64,000 nucleotides of DNA from Lachnospiraceae bacterium UBA7054 (GTDB lineage Bacteria > Bacillota > Clostridia > Lachnospirales > Lachnospiraceae): the NCBI GenBank assembly GCA_002492725.1, contig DLAF01000009.1, positions 69,250 through 133,249 on the forward strand. The letters run 5' to 3'. The notes below the pieces were generated by a model that searched no databases, was not told the origin of the DNA, and saw nothing but the letters and a program-made list of their open reading frames with translations. The first letter of the stretch is position 1. Every line of letters begins with the position of its first letter. This document shows, piece after piece, positions 7,999-17,006 of this stretch. The position numbers and the translations under genes were made by a program.

Positions 7999-9846
7999 AT
8001 GAGAAAGGGAAAGGAACAAAATAAAAAGGAGCAAAAGCTGACATTCTGGGAGACCATAAAAAATGACTGCTATGCGTTAAGGCTTGGATTTTCAATCGGG
8101 AAGAGCATGGTGATACACTCTTTTTTTATGCAGGCATCAGGATATTTTGAATGGGTGTTTTTCGATGCGGTTTTCATACGTTACATTGTTGGCGCACTGG
8201 ATCAAAATCAGGATTTCCGGCTGGTCTTTCAGTTTATTCTGATGTGTGGGGCATTGTTCTTTTTGCTGAGCGTGTACGGGAATTATGTGGAGAACGTAGT
8301 ATATCCCCTGTCAGCGACCAAACTGTATTACGGCGTTTATACAAAATTGTATGAGAAGGCAAAAAATGTGGAGCTTCGCTGCTATGAGGATCCGGAATTT
8401 TATAACCGGTATACGATGTCAATGGACGGCGCGGATACCAAAATCATGGAAATTATCCGGAATGTGTGGGGCGTGCTCGGTGGAACAGCAGCGACAGTCG
8501 CAGTGTTCTGGTTTATGTACGATATTGACCATTACGCCGTACTGTTTATCCTGTCCCCATTGATCGGCAATTTTGTATTTGGTCATTTTAAAAATAAATA
8601 TGAGTTTAGACGGTATACGGAACAGGCTCCGGATGATAAGGTACTCAATTATGTAAACCGGGTGATGTATCTTCCTGACTATGCAAAAGAAATCAGGCTT
8701 TCCAATGTGTTCTCACTCTTAAAGCAGCAGTACCGCAATGCGACACAGCACAAAGTCCGCACGGCTGTGAAGTATGCTTTCAGCAACGCGAGCCTGAATT
8801 TTTTGAAGATCACCTTTACTTTTACCGTGATTTTTGAGGGCGTGCTGTTGTATGCGGTATACCGCAACCGCGTCACGGGTTCGATTTCTCTGGCGCAGCT
8901 TACGGTCATGTCCAGCCTGATGGTAGCCATGACATGGATCCTGATCGGCCTGTTTGAGAATATCATGAATATTATGAAAAATGGCATGTTCATCAATAAT
9001 CTGAAAGGCTTTTTGGATTATGAGGAAAAAATCCCTGAGGATCAGGACGGCGTGATGCCGGAGGGAAAATTTGAGACGCTGGAATTTGATCATGTAAGTT
9101 TTTCCTATCAGGACGAAGAGACGATCAAAGACTTGTCCTTTACAATCAGGGCGGGTGAGATTGCAGCATTAGTCGGGCACAACGGAGCCGGAAAAACCAC
9201 GATCATTAAGCTGCTTCTGCGCCTGTATGACCCTGTTTCAGGTGTGATCCGGCTAAACGGAAGGGATATCAGGGAATACAATCTACACGCATACAGGGAG
9301 CTGTTTGCTGTCACGTTTCAGGATTTTTGCATATTTGGCATAAGCGTTATGGAGAATGTGCTGATGGGAAGACACTATGAAAATGATGAACAGACAGCCG
9401 TGGATGCGTTGAAAAAGGCGGGGGTTTATGAGAAAGTAATGTCTTTGCCGGAAGGCTTGCATACGGTGATGACCAGAGAATTTGATGAAAACGGTGCGGT
9501 CTTTTCGGGCGGTGAGAGTCAGAAGCTTGCCGTGGCGAGAACGTTTGCAAAGGATTCCTGCATCAAGATTTTCGACGAGCCGTCAAGCGCGCTTGACCCA
9601 ATAGCGGAATATGAACTTTTTCAAAATATTATGAAAGAAGGCAGCGACCACACCATGTTTTTTATCTCGCACAGGCTGTCTTCGGTCAAAAAATGCGATA
9701 AGGTCTTTATGCTGGAAGGCGGTCGGCTGATCGAGGAAGGTTCCCACGCAGAGCTGATGGCGCGAGACGGCAGTTATGCACGGATGTACCGCAGGCAGGC
9801 CATGAATTATCTGGCATTGGACACGGAAGAGGAGGTGGCGGGTTGA
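7999..9846 (+). CDS. ABC exporter half-transporter, first subunit
   Basis: A 615-residue fusion of a six-helix exporter membrane domain (about 30-330) and an ATPase domain. Walker A is GHNGAGKT at 393-400, the signature SGGES is at 503-507, and the Walker B region FDEPSSALDP lies near 525. It overlaps the next, similar half-transporter by 4 bases (TTGA), so they likely form a heterodimer. No C39 peptidase domain is present, so peptide leader cleavage is not predicted. Cargo is unknown; drug, lipid or peptide export are possible. The ribosome site GGAGACGGAAGG supports ATG 7999. Confidence 0.9.
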   Translation: MRKGKEQNKKEQKLTFWETIKNDCYALRLGFSIGKSMVIHSFFMQASGYFEWVFFDAVFIRYIVGALDQNQDFRLVFQFILMCGALFFLLSVYGNYVENVVYPLSATKLYYGVYTKLYEKAKNVELRCYEDPEFYNRYTMSMDGADTKIMEIIRNVWGVLGGTAATVAVFWFMYDIDHYAVLFILSPLIGNFVFGHFKNKYEFRRYTEQAPDDKVLNYVNRVMYLPDYAKEIRLSNVFSLLKQQYRNATQHKVRTAVKYAFSNASLNFLKITFTFTVIFEGVLLYAVYRNRVTGSISLAQLTVMSSLMVAMTWILIGLFENIMNIMKNGMFINNLKGFLDYEEKIPEDQDGVMPEGKFETLEFDHVSFSYQDEETIKDLSFTIRAGEIAALVGHNGAGKTTIIKLLLRLYDPVSGVIRLNGRDIREYNLHAYRELFAVTFQDFCIFGISVMENVLMGRHYENDEQTAVDALKKAGVYEKVMSLPEGLHTVMTREFDENGAVFSGGESQKLAVARTFAKDSCIKIFDEPSSALDPIAEYELFQNIMKEGSDHTMFFISHRLSSVKKCDKVFMLEGGRLIEEGSHAELMARDGSYARMYRRQAMNYLALDTEEEVAG

Positions 9847-11663
9847 AAAGGGATAAAAACGGCACAAAGCAGTCCGCCGCAATGGTGTGGCGCAACAACT
9901 GGTTTCTGCTAAAACTGATGTTTCGTGCTTCCCCCTCCTTTATTATCTTTATGGTGATGGACGCCATACGAAATCAGGTATCCATCTTTTTTGAACACAC
10001 CTACGGAATCGGTTACGTGCTGGAAGCGGCTGAATTTCATTACCCGTTTCGTCAGGTGGCGCAGTTTATACTGATTCTGGCGGCCTGTATCACGCTGGGC
10101 ATGGTATTTACGGTGTTAGCGGGCGATTATATTCAGGAGAAGGAACGCCCCAAAGTCCGGGAAAAGATCAAAATGCTCTTGTATGAAAAAACGAAAGAAC
10201 TGGATCTGGCGTGCTATGATAATCCGGAATATTATAACGAGATGGTGCTTGCCATTTCTGAAGTGGATAAGCAGATTGACAGGTGCGAACTCTTTTTGCG
10301 CAATACGGCGTCGGGCATTACGGTCTTTATCTCCACGGGAATTTACTTCCTGATCAGGGATTCCTTTTCCATAGTGTTTGCGGCGGTTTCTTTTATCATG
10401 GCGTTTGCGTTTAACCAGCTGTATAATAAAAGCTCATTCCGGATCCGAATGGAGCGTAATCCGCACGAGAGAAAGCGAGAGTATGTTAAACGAGTATTTT
10501 ATCTGAATGATTACGCCAAGGAAATCCGCTTAAACCCTGAAATTCCCGGTATTTTAGCCCGGACATTTGAACAGGCGAACAAAGAGGTGTATCACGTGGA
10601 AAAACAATATGCCGGAAGGCGGCTTTTTCTGGGCGTCATGCGCAGGTATGTGAGCAATGCCTTTTTCAGTGATGTGCTGTATATCTCCTATCTGGTTTTT
10701 CAGGCGGCGGTGAGGGGCGCGCTGTCCTTTAGCGGGGTTGCCATCCTGTACAACTCCTTTGGAAGACTGAAAAGAGGGATGAGCATTTTTACGGACGTAT
10801 ATCCGTTTGCCTGTGAAAGCAGCCTGTACATACAAAAAATCCGTGATTTCCTGTCTTATGAACCGCAGATAAAGAGTGCGGAGCGCATTGAACCGGCGAT
10901 AGGCGCCAAGGAAATGGAGCTTGACGGGGTTTGCTTTGCTTACAATAAAGAAAACGGCGAGCTGTTAAGGGATATCTCGCTCCATATTCGGCCCGGCGAA
11001 AAGATTGCGCTTGTTGGCTACAACGGCGCCGGAAAGACGACACTTGTCAAGCTGTTGATGCGGCTCTATGACGTGGATGAGGGCAGGATTCTGGCGAATG
11101 GAACGGATATCCGTTCCTATGACGTGCAAAAGTACAGGGATTCGATCGGAACAGTATTTCAGGATTTTCAGATTTTTGCGGGAAGCATCAAAGAGAATGT
11201 ACTTCTCGATGTGGCTGACGGCTGTGACGAAAGGGAAATCCGGGACGCTCTTATGGACAGCGGACTGATGGAACGAGTGGACGGGATGGTAAAGGGGCTT
11301 GATACGCCGCTCACGACTGAGTTTATGGAAGACGGTATGAATTTGTCGGGCGGGGAAAGCCAGAAGCTTGCGATTGCCAGAGTTTTCTATCGGAAAGCCG
11401 GGCTGATGATACTGGACGAGCCGTCGAGCGCGCTTGACCCTATTGCGGAATATCAGCTGAACCATGCCATGCTATCCGCGACAAAGGATAAGACGGTAAT
11501 CTTTATTTCGCACCGCCTGTCCACCACAAGGCTTGCTGACCGCATTATCATGCTGGAACAGGGCAGAATCGCAGAACAGGGCAGCCATGAGCAGCTTCTT
11601 GAAAGAAACGGGAAGTACGCGCAGATGTGGCGCGTGCAGGCGGGGGCCTATATTGAGGTATAA
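9843..11663 (+). CDS. ABC exporter half-transporter, second subunit
   Basis: A 606-residue membrane plus ATPase fusion, partner of the preceding gene. Walker A GYNGAGKTT begins at 392, then come signature LSGGES and Walker B LDEPSSALDP. The TTG start overlaps the previous stop and follows GAGGAGGTGG, which argues for translational coupling. Both subunits keep the catalytic glutamate after Walker B (DEPSSALDP), so both ATP sites may be active, unlike asymmetric heterodimers. The architecture matches the pair at 46594-50213. Confidence 0.9.
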   Translation: MKRDKNGTKQSAAMVWRNNWFLLKLMFRASPSFIIFMVMDAIRNQVSIFFEHTYGIGYVLEAAEFHYPFRQVAQFILILAACITLGMVFTVLAGDYIQEKERPKVREKIKMLLYEKTKELDLACYDNPEYYNEMVLAISEVDKQIDRCELFLRNTASGITVFISTGIYFLIRDSFSIVFAAVSFIMAFAFNQLYNKSSFRIRMERNPHERKREYVKRVFYLNDYAKEIRLNPEIPGILARTFEQANKEVYHVEKQYAGRRLFLGVMRRYVSNAFFSDVLYISYLVFQAAVRGALSFSGVAILYNSFGRLKRGMSIFTDVYPFACESSLYIQKIRDFLSYEPQIKSAERIEPAIGAKEMELDGVCFAYNKENGELLRDISLHIRPGEKIALVGYNGAGKTTLVKLLMRLYDVDEGRILANGTDIRSYDVQKYRDSIGTVFQDFQIFAGSIKENVLLDVADGCDEREIRDALMDSGLMERVDGMVKGLDTPLTTEFMEDGMNLSGGESQKLAIARVFYRKAGLMILDEPSSALDPIAEYQLNHAMLSATKDKTVIFISHRLSTTRLADRIIMLEQGRIAEQGSHEQLLERNGKYAQMWRVQAGAYIEV

Positions 11664-11689
11664 TACCCTTTGACATTGCTACTTTTCAG

Positions 11690-11970
11690 AGAGAAATCTG
11701 CGCGAAGTTGGGAGATGCCTTTTGGGAGGAACTTGTTAAGGATCTGAAATTGCCGGATATTGACTGCGAATGTGACTGCCAGTGTTAAAACATTCGTCTC
11801 AAACCGCATGGGCGTGTGAGGCGTTTTTAAAGACAGATGACTTGGATGCGTTTTTGGAACAGCATTTGCAGAACGAATGGGAGCATTTTGTGGAGTTGAA
11901 CCGTGAGGGGAAAGACTTTTACGGACAGGAGATTACGGATGATATCATGCGCAAATATGGACTCTCGTGA
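11690..11970 (+). pseudogene. Gene remnants after the ABC exporter
   Basis: Two short C-terminal-looking fragments lie here in different frames. One ends in CECDCQC at 11789; the other (11782-11970) reads FLKTDDLDAFLEQHLQNEWE and ends YGLS. Neither has a convincing ribosome site or complete domain. The stretch up to 12060 looks like decayed coding sequence left by past rearrangement. I recognise no parent gene. Confidence 0.35.
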
Positions 11971-12059
11971 CAGGGAAGCCCGGATATATTTCGTGAGGAT
12001 GGATTTGATTGAAAATATTTTGGTCACAAATGAAGTGGCGTTGGATAGAGGGGACAATA

Positions 12060-12355
12060 TGAACGATACTCTTTTGATTAGTAAATGGGCTTTGATACGC
12101 CGTAATGAATTGGCAGACATCCCTGAAAATTTGGAGATACATCCTGACTTTTTGCAAAGTCTTTCCCACGAGGTGTTTGAAAGCGCCTTTCGGGAAGTCG
12201 GTGATCTGTTTTATCAAATATATACCGATATGGCGGACAATCCGCAAAGATTCGGTCTGCCGTTATATCAAAGTGAGAGTTTTGGAAACTTATTTCATTT
12301 TGAGGAGGGAATGAAGCATGTTAATACCACACTTACATTTTTGTGGCAACTGTGA
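12060..12355 (+). CDS. Small protein of unknown function
   Basis: A 98-residue acidic protein starting at ATG 12060 behind GAGGGGA. It begins MNDTLLISKWALIRRNELAD and has no recognised motif, membrane segment or signal. Its end overlaps the next gene by 38 bases, so the two are probably translated from one message. It could also be a truncated member of a larger family, since the region just upstream holds gene fragments. Confidence 0.5.
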
Positions 12356-12713
12356 AAAAGCGATTGCCGTATACGAGAAGGCATTTCGTACAAAAGCCGA
12401 AAGCATCGTATACAACCGTGATTATGCCCCGGAGGAATGTCCGGATGATGACAGAATAGCACACGCCGTTATGAACATCCACGGACAGCAGATTTTTTTG
12501 AATGACAGATTTGGAAACAAAGAAAAATCATTGAATTGCGCAGTTCATTTGATCGTGATGTTTTCAAGTGTTGAGGAACTTCTTGCCTGTTACGAATTTT
12601 TCAAAGAAGGGAGTACCGTCATAGATTCCTTTGAAGAATTGCCCTATAGCAAATTGGCAGGTAATTTTATCGATGAATTTGGCGTGCAGTGGGGCTTTAT
12701 GACAGAACAATAA
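12318..12713 (+). CDS. PhnB-like VOC-fold protein
   Basis: A 131-residue vicinal-oxygen-chelate protein of the PhnB/glyoxalase-like group. It starts MLIPHLHFCGNCEKAIAVYE, the usual opening strand and helix, and ends with DEFGVQWGFM, close to the family's terminal GxxWxF motif. Relatives bind small molecules or metals, and some give resistance to bleomycin- or fosfomycin-type drugs. No substrate can be assigned. AGGAGGGAATG precedes the start. Confidence 0.82.
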   Translation: MLIPHLHFCGNCEKAIAVYEKAFRTKAESIVYNRDYAPEECPDDDRIAHAVMNIHGQQIFLNDRFGNKEKSLNCAVHLIVMFSSVEELLACYEFFKEGSTVIDSFEELPYSKLAGNFIDEFGVQWGFMTEQ

Positions 12714-12748
12714 GAAGAACTGTGAAAAGGAAAACGAAGGAGGCGCAT

Positions 12749-13183
12749 ATGCACGAGAGAATGCTGAATAAACATGTCAAACCGTCTATAGAAGAAATGA
12801 CCGCATTTTGCGGTGAAAACGGGGAAAGGTTTTCAGCGCTGAACGAATGGCTGGCATCCGCCTTTCACACAGAGCAAAAGGTGGTGTTCCCATATGGAAA
12901 TCACTATGGCTGGGGCGTTGCCCATAAGATTAAAAATAAGCTGATCTGCAATATTTTTGCGGAAGACAATGCTTTTACGGTTATGATGCGGTTGTCGGAT
13001 CAACAATATCAAACGGTTTACGACAGAATACAGGAATATGCGCGAGATTATATTGATAATAAGTATCCCTGCGGTGACGGGGGATGGATTCACTACCGTG
13101 TGACAGGAGGGGAACATTTTGACGATATAAAGACATTGCTGGCTGTCAAATGTACTCTCGCAAGACAAAAAAGCGCTGTATGA
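12749..13183 (+). CDS. DUF3788 family protein
   Basis: A 144-residue protein with the DUF3788 pattern: N-terminal MHERMLNKHVKPSIEEM, then a central KVVFPYGNHYGWGVAHKIKNK segment. The family is common in Firmicutes and uncharacterised. ATG 12749 is chosen for the GAAGGAGG site just before it; a longer frame from 12689 would overlap the VOC gene and has no site. Confidence 0.75.
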   Translation: MHERMLNKHVKPSIEEMTAFCGENGERFSALNEWLASAFHTEQKVVFPYGNHYGWGVAHKIKNKLICNIFAEDNAFTVMMRLSDQQYQTVYDRIQEYARDYIDNKYPCGDGGWIHYRVTGGEHFDDIKTLLAVKCTLARQKSAV

Positions 13184-13224
13184 CCAAAGATGTACGCATA
13201 TGAATATAATTGGAGGACAAGGTT

Positions 13225-13539
13225 ATGGAAATAGATATTGATCCAAACGACATCTGGTATCACGGGTCGAATCAGGTTTTTAGCGAATTAAGAGAAGGCA
13301 GCACAATCACACAGTGGAGAGCGCTGGCGGAAGCTTTTTCGCATCAGCCGACGCAGCTTTGCTATGACGATGGCGGAAATATTAGTCATAACGGTGTTGA
13401 AAAAGGGTATTTATACAGTATCGATGAACCGGTTGTAATTGGAGCAGATATTTATCAGCATCCGCATACTTCTATGGATCAGAATGCGGAATTTTTAACA
13501 AAGAGGCCCCTAAAAGTAATCATGATTCAAGAATTATAA
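13225..13539 (+). CDS. Small protein, possibly ADP-ribosyltransferase-like
   Basis: A 104-residue protein that begins with WYHGSNQVFSELREGS and later has GYLYSIDEPV. The HGS-type start followed by a loop and a Tyr-rich strand recalls the compact ADP-ribosyltransferase fold of rifampin-modifying Arr enzymes. The similarity is weak and could be chance. It starts at ATG 13225 behind TGGAGGACAAGG. No membrane segment or signal is seen. Confidence 0.55.
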   Translation: MEIDIDPNDIWYHGSNQVFSELREGSTITQWRALAEAFSHQPTQLCYDDGGNISHNGVEKGYLYSIDEPVVIGADIYQHPHTSMDQNAEFLTKRPLKVIMIQEL

Positions 13540-13613
13540 TAATGGAGTACATAAAAGTTATACAAGATATCGCGCAGTTAAGTAATGATATTGAGTGAAA
13601 GGAAGGGGACTGA

Positions 13614-14596
13614 ATGCCAGAAAAGATATTGGTAAATATCATAAAATTATTTAATATTCCAGAGGAAAATATTAAGATGCTTCCGGAACATGAAGGGGGA
13701 AGAAACAGGATATACCGCTGCGCAAAAGGAATACTCAGGGTGGCGGAAGCAGTGGACAAAAACCTCGAAGATTATCTTGCGGAGGCGGAATTTGTGCATT
13801 ACTTAGCAAAAAACGGGGCGCTTGTTGCCGATATCCAAAAATCAGCGCATGGTAACTTTGTGGAACAGATAGAAGGGGAGGGCAAGAGATGGTATATCAG
13901 CCTGTTTGACTATGCAAAAGGAATGCTGATGGCGGATAATGGATATCGGTATAGAGAAAATGCACCTCTTTCAGAGTATTTTTATAATACAGGGAAGGCT
14001 TTGGCAAAGATTCATAAACTGTCAAAGCTCTATGACCCTGTGCATAAGAGAAGCAGTTTTTTGAGAAATACAATATGAAATATATTGATTCATTGATAGG
14101 TGATCAGTATTCAGATTTGAAGCGTGCAATAGCAGAACATCTCGACTCATTTGGCAATCTTTCTAAAGGCAGTGAGGAATACGGCCTTGTTCATTTTGAT
14201 TTTAGTGACGGCAATTATCATGTAGATATGGAAACCGGAGCCATTACTGTGTTTGATTTTGACAACTGCATGTACTGCTGGTATATGTTCGATCTGGCGA
14301 ACCTCTGGGTTCATGGCTGGGGATGGTGCATGTCCGAAGCGGATCTTGAGAAGCGAAAAGAAATCATGGCGGATTATTTTGATGCCATTTTGAACGGATA
14401 CCGGTCCGAAACGGAGGCGTCAGGAGAATTACTTCAGAATCTGCCATTGTTTATTAATATGGTGCTGATCGAGAACATCATAGATGAGTTTGAATGCTGC
14501 AGGAGAGAGCAGGAAGAAGTTGATTATGAGGATATTGAGGATGCGGCTGAATGCCTCATCAATAACATACCGTTTGCAGGATTTTTTAGAAATTAG
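13614..14596 (+). pseudogene. Aminoglycoside-phosphotransferase-like kinase, split by a frameshift
   Basis: Two adjoining frames encode one APH-fold kinase. The first (13614-14078) carries the N-lobe and linker to HKLSKLYDPVHKRSS. The second (14075-14596) carries the catalytic loop HFDFSDGN and the metal-binding DFDNCMYCWYMFDLA. They join smoothly if one T is added in the T6 run at 14057-14062, giving SSFFEKYNMKYIDSL. The second frame has no ribosome site, although its ATG overlaps the first stop (ATGA). It is either a recent one-base deletion, a sequence error, or slippage on the T-run. Intact relatives phosphorylate hydroxyls of drugs or metabolites. Confidence 0.75.
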
Positions 14597-14647
14597 GATG
14601 AAATTTTAGTTTATGATGGATTGAGATAGGAGAAATGACAAGACATT

Positions 14648-14950
14648 ATGAAAAAATGGATGGCAGAGGATTGGCAATTTGAATTAACGGTCACGGAAGG
14701 AAAGGCGGAGCATTGCAGGCTTGGGATAGAAAAGGGGGATCGATTCATTTTTTCTTATGAATGTCCTGCGGGTATCTGCCCCAGAGTGATGATGGAAGTG
14801 TTTACATGGTGTGAAGTGATTCGATGCGGCGGCGATTTTACATACAGGGGCGCAAAGGAAAAATATGAAATGGATATCCAATGTCCATGCGGATGTATCA
14901 GGTTTCATTTGAAAGCGGTTCCTATTAATAGAGAAGGGGAGGAGCAATGA
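14648..14950 (+). CDS. TIGR04076 family protein
   Basis: A 100-residue protein matching the TIGR04076 pattern: GDRFIFSYECPAGICPRVM in the middle, then the aromatic segment leading to CGGDF, and a last strand with CPCGCIRFHL. Six or more cysteines suggest metal or cluster binding, which is not established for the family. Ribosome site AGGAGAAATG lies upstream. The following 165 bases hold only a 19-codon frame starting at 14947 and the A/T palindrome at 15027. Confidence 0.75.
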   Translation: MKKWMAEDWQFELTVTEGKAEHCRLGIEKGDRFIFSYECPAGICPRVMMEVFTWCEVIRCGGDFTYRGAKEKYEMDIQCPCGCIRFHLKAVPINREGEEQ

Positions 14951-15026
14951 AAGAGAAGAAGCTGATGATCGCTCCCTATCTGCACATGGATTGTAACCTT
15001 TTAGTTGTTTCTTTAGTTTCCACATG

Positions 15027-15040
15027 CTATTATATAATAG
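15027..15040 (+). promoter_or_regulatory. A/T palindrome in front of the DUF4143 ATPase gene
   Basis: CTATTATATAATAG is a perfect 14-base palindrome that includes a TATAAT-like element. It may be a promoter with an overlapping operator, but no clear -35 partner is seen. Confidence 0.35.
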
Positions 15041-15115
15041 AAAAGTGAAAATAGTTGCAAAAATCTATTATAAATGATACTGGTGTGAACAAAGTGCGCA
15101 GAAATGAGGATTAAT

Positions 15116-16447
15116 ATGGAAATAAAACGAGACTTCTATCTGGATAAACTAATCAAACGCAAACACAACGGGCTGGTGAAAGTGATAACCGGCATCCGCA
15201 GATGTGGAAAATCTTATCTTTTGAATACGATTTTTTATCATCATCTCTTAGAAAGCGGAGTAGCTGAAGACCATATCATCCGCGTTGCTTTTGATTCGGC
15301 GGATGATTTGCATCTGCTGGGAGAAAATCTGATTGAATTGGAAAAGAGAAGCAGGAAAGCTGATCCTGAAAAGTTTATGGAGTATATCCGCTCTAAGACA
15401 ACGGGCTCAGGCACTTATTATCTTCTGCTTGATGAAGTGCAGATGCTTGATTGTTTTGAAACAGTTCTGAATGGCTATCTGCGCAAGGACAATATGGATG
15501 TATATGTTACCGGAAGTAATGCTAAATTTCTTTCCAGTGACATTATAACGGAGTTCGCCGGCAGGGGTGACGAAATTCATATGTATCCTTTAAGTTTTGC
15601 GGAATTTATGACTGTTTATCAGGGGGACAAGTATGAAGGACTTGCGCAGTATATGTTGTATGGTGGAATCCCGATGGTGGTTTTAAGAGATGGGGATGCA
15701 GATAAAGCTGCTGCCTTAGACAATCTGTTTGACGAAATTTATATCCGGGATATTATAAAGCGTAATAAGATTAGAAATCAGGGTGAGTTGGAAGATTTGC
15801 TTAATATTTTGTCATCTGCCGTTGGTTCCTTGACAAATCCCGAAAAGTTGAAGAATACATTCCGTACCGTCAAAAAATCAAGGATTACAGCGGCAACCAT
15901 TAAAAAGTATCTGGATTATTTTGAAGATTCTTTTCTGATGGAATCTGCGCAAAGGTATGACATACGAGGAAAAGCATATATCGAGACACCCAGAAAGTAT
16001 TATTTTACAGATCTGGGATTGCGCAATTCGCGTATCAATTTTCGTCAATTCGAGCAGACGCATATCATGGAAAACTTACTTTATAACGAATTGCGCATGA
16101 GGGGATTTCATGTGGATGTAGGGGTTGTAAACACCACGCAGAAAGATTCCGACGGAAAAGTGGTCCGCAAGCAGCTTGAAGTTGATTTTGTCTGCAATGC
16201 CGGTTCAAACAGATATTATATCCAGTCGGCATATTCAATACCTGACGCCGAAAAGCAGGAACAGGAAATCAGACCTTTCAGGAAAATCAACGATTCGTTT
16301 CGAAAGATCGTGGTAACAAAAGATTTCGTTCCCAGCCACTATGATGAGCATGGAATCTATATTATGAATATTTATGATTTTCTTCTGGATTCGACAAAAC
16401 TAACGTTATTTGAGGAGACAATGAAATGGACAGCGCATATAGATTAA
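15116..16447 (+). CDS. AAA_14/DUF4143 ATPase
   Basis: A 443-residue protein of the widespread AAA_14 plus DUF4143 family. Walker A GIRRCGKS lies at 26-33 and Walker B YLLLDEVQ near 102-109, and the C-terminal DUF4143 domain includes YYFTDLGLRN and the nuclease-like segment LEVDFVC. The role is uncertain; members are often accessory genes of variable genomic islands. ATG 15116 is preferred over 15104 because of the GAGG site before it. It overlaps the next gene by 22 bases. Confidence 0.85.
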   Translation: MEIKRDFYLDKLIKRKHNGLVKVITGIRRCGKSYLLNTIFYHHLLESGVAEDHIIRVAFDSADDLHLLGENLIELEKRSRKADPEKFMEYIRSKTTGSGTYYLLLDEVQMLDCFETVLNGYLRKDNMDVYVTGSNAKFLSSDIITEFAGRGDEIHMYPLSFAEFMTVYQGDKYEGLAQYMLYGGIPMVVLRDGDADKAAALDNLFDEIYIRDIIKRNKIRNQGELEDLLNILSSAVGSLTNPEKLKNTFRTVKKSRITAATIKKYLDYFEDSFLMESAQRYDIRGKAYIETPRKYYFTDLGLRNSRINFRQFEQTHIMENLLYNELRMRGFHVDVGVVNTTQKDSDGKVVRKQLEVDFVCNAGSNRYYIQSAYSIPDAEKQEQEIRPFRKINDSFRKIVVTKDFVPSHYDEHGIYIMNIYDFLLDSTKLTLFEETMKWTAHID

Positions 16448-16926
16448 AAGAATATCATATTTCAGCGATTCATGATCAGGAAGAAAAATCAACTTATGCA
16501 AAAAACGTTTTAGAGAGCCTGCCGGAGTGGTTTGGCAATAAGGAAGCTTTAGAGGACTATGTGAAAGGCGTCCGCGACCTTCCTTTCTGGGCGGCCATGG
16601 ACGAAAAAGGGAATTGTTTAGGTTTTTACTCCGCGAGAATACACTATGGACACACGGGGGACATTTATGTCTGCGGTGTGCGCAAAGACTGCCATCGCAT
16701 GGGTGTAGGCGGGGCTTTGTACGGAGAGGTGGAACGCTTTTTTCTGGAAAAGGGCTGCAAGTATGCCATGGTGGAGACTTTGAGCGAGAAGGCGAATTAT
16801 GCGCCTTATGAAAAAACGCGGCTTTTTTATGAGAGCGTGGGGTTTGAGCCGTTGATCACTTTGACGGAAATGTGGGACGAGGAGAATCCCTGCCTGATTA
16901 TGGTAAAATCATTGTCCATGCAATAG
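16426..16926 (+). CDS. GNAT-family N-acetyltransferase
   Basis: A 166-residue GNAT protein starting inside the end of the DUF4143 gene behind GAGGAGAC. The CoA-binding loop is DCHRMGVGGALYGEVERFF near residues 88-105, and a C-terminal YEKTRLFYESVGFEP completes the fold. This arrangement is typical of small-molecule acetyltransferases. Substrate unknown. Overlap with the ATPase gene points to one operon. Confidence 0.85.
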   Translation: MDSAYRLKEYHISAIHDQEEKSTYAKNVLESLPEWFGNKEALEDYVKGVRDLPFWAAMDEKGNCLGFYSARIHYGHTGDIYVCGVRKDCHRMGVGGALYGEVERFFLEKGCKYAMVETLSEKANYAPYEKTRLFYESVGFEPLITLTEMWDEENPCLIMVKSLSMQ

Positions 16927-17006
16927 GTATAAAAATTCAATGCGGACGATGTATTTCCATGTAATTTTGTGGGATTTGCCGGTACATAAAAAGGAGGGTA
17001 TATAGG

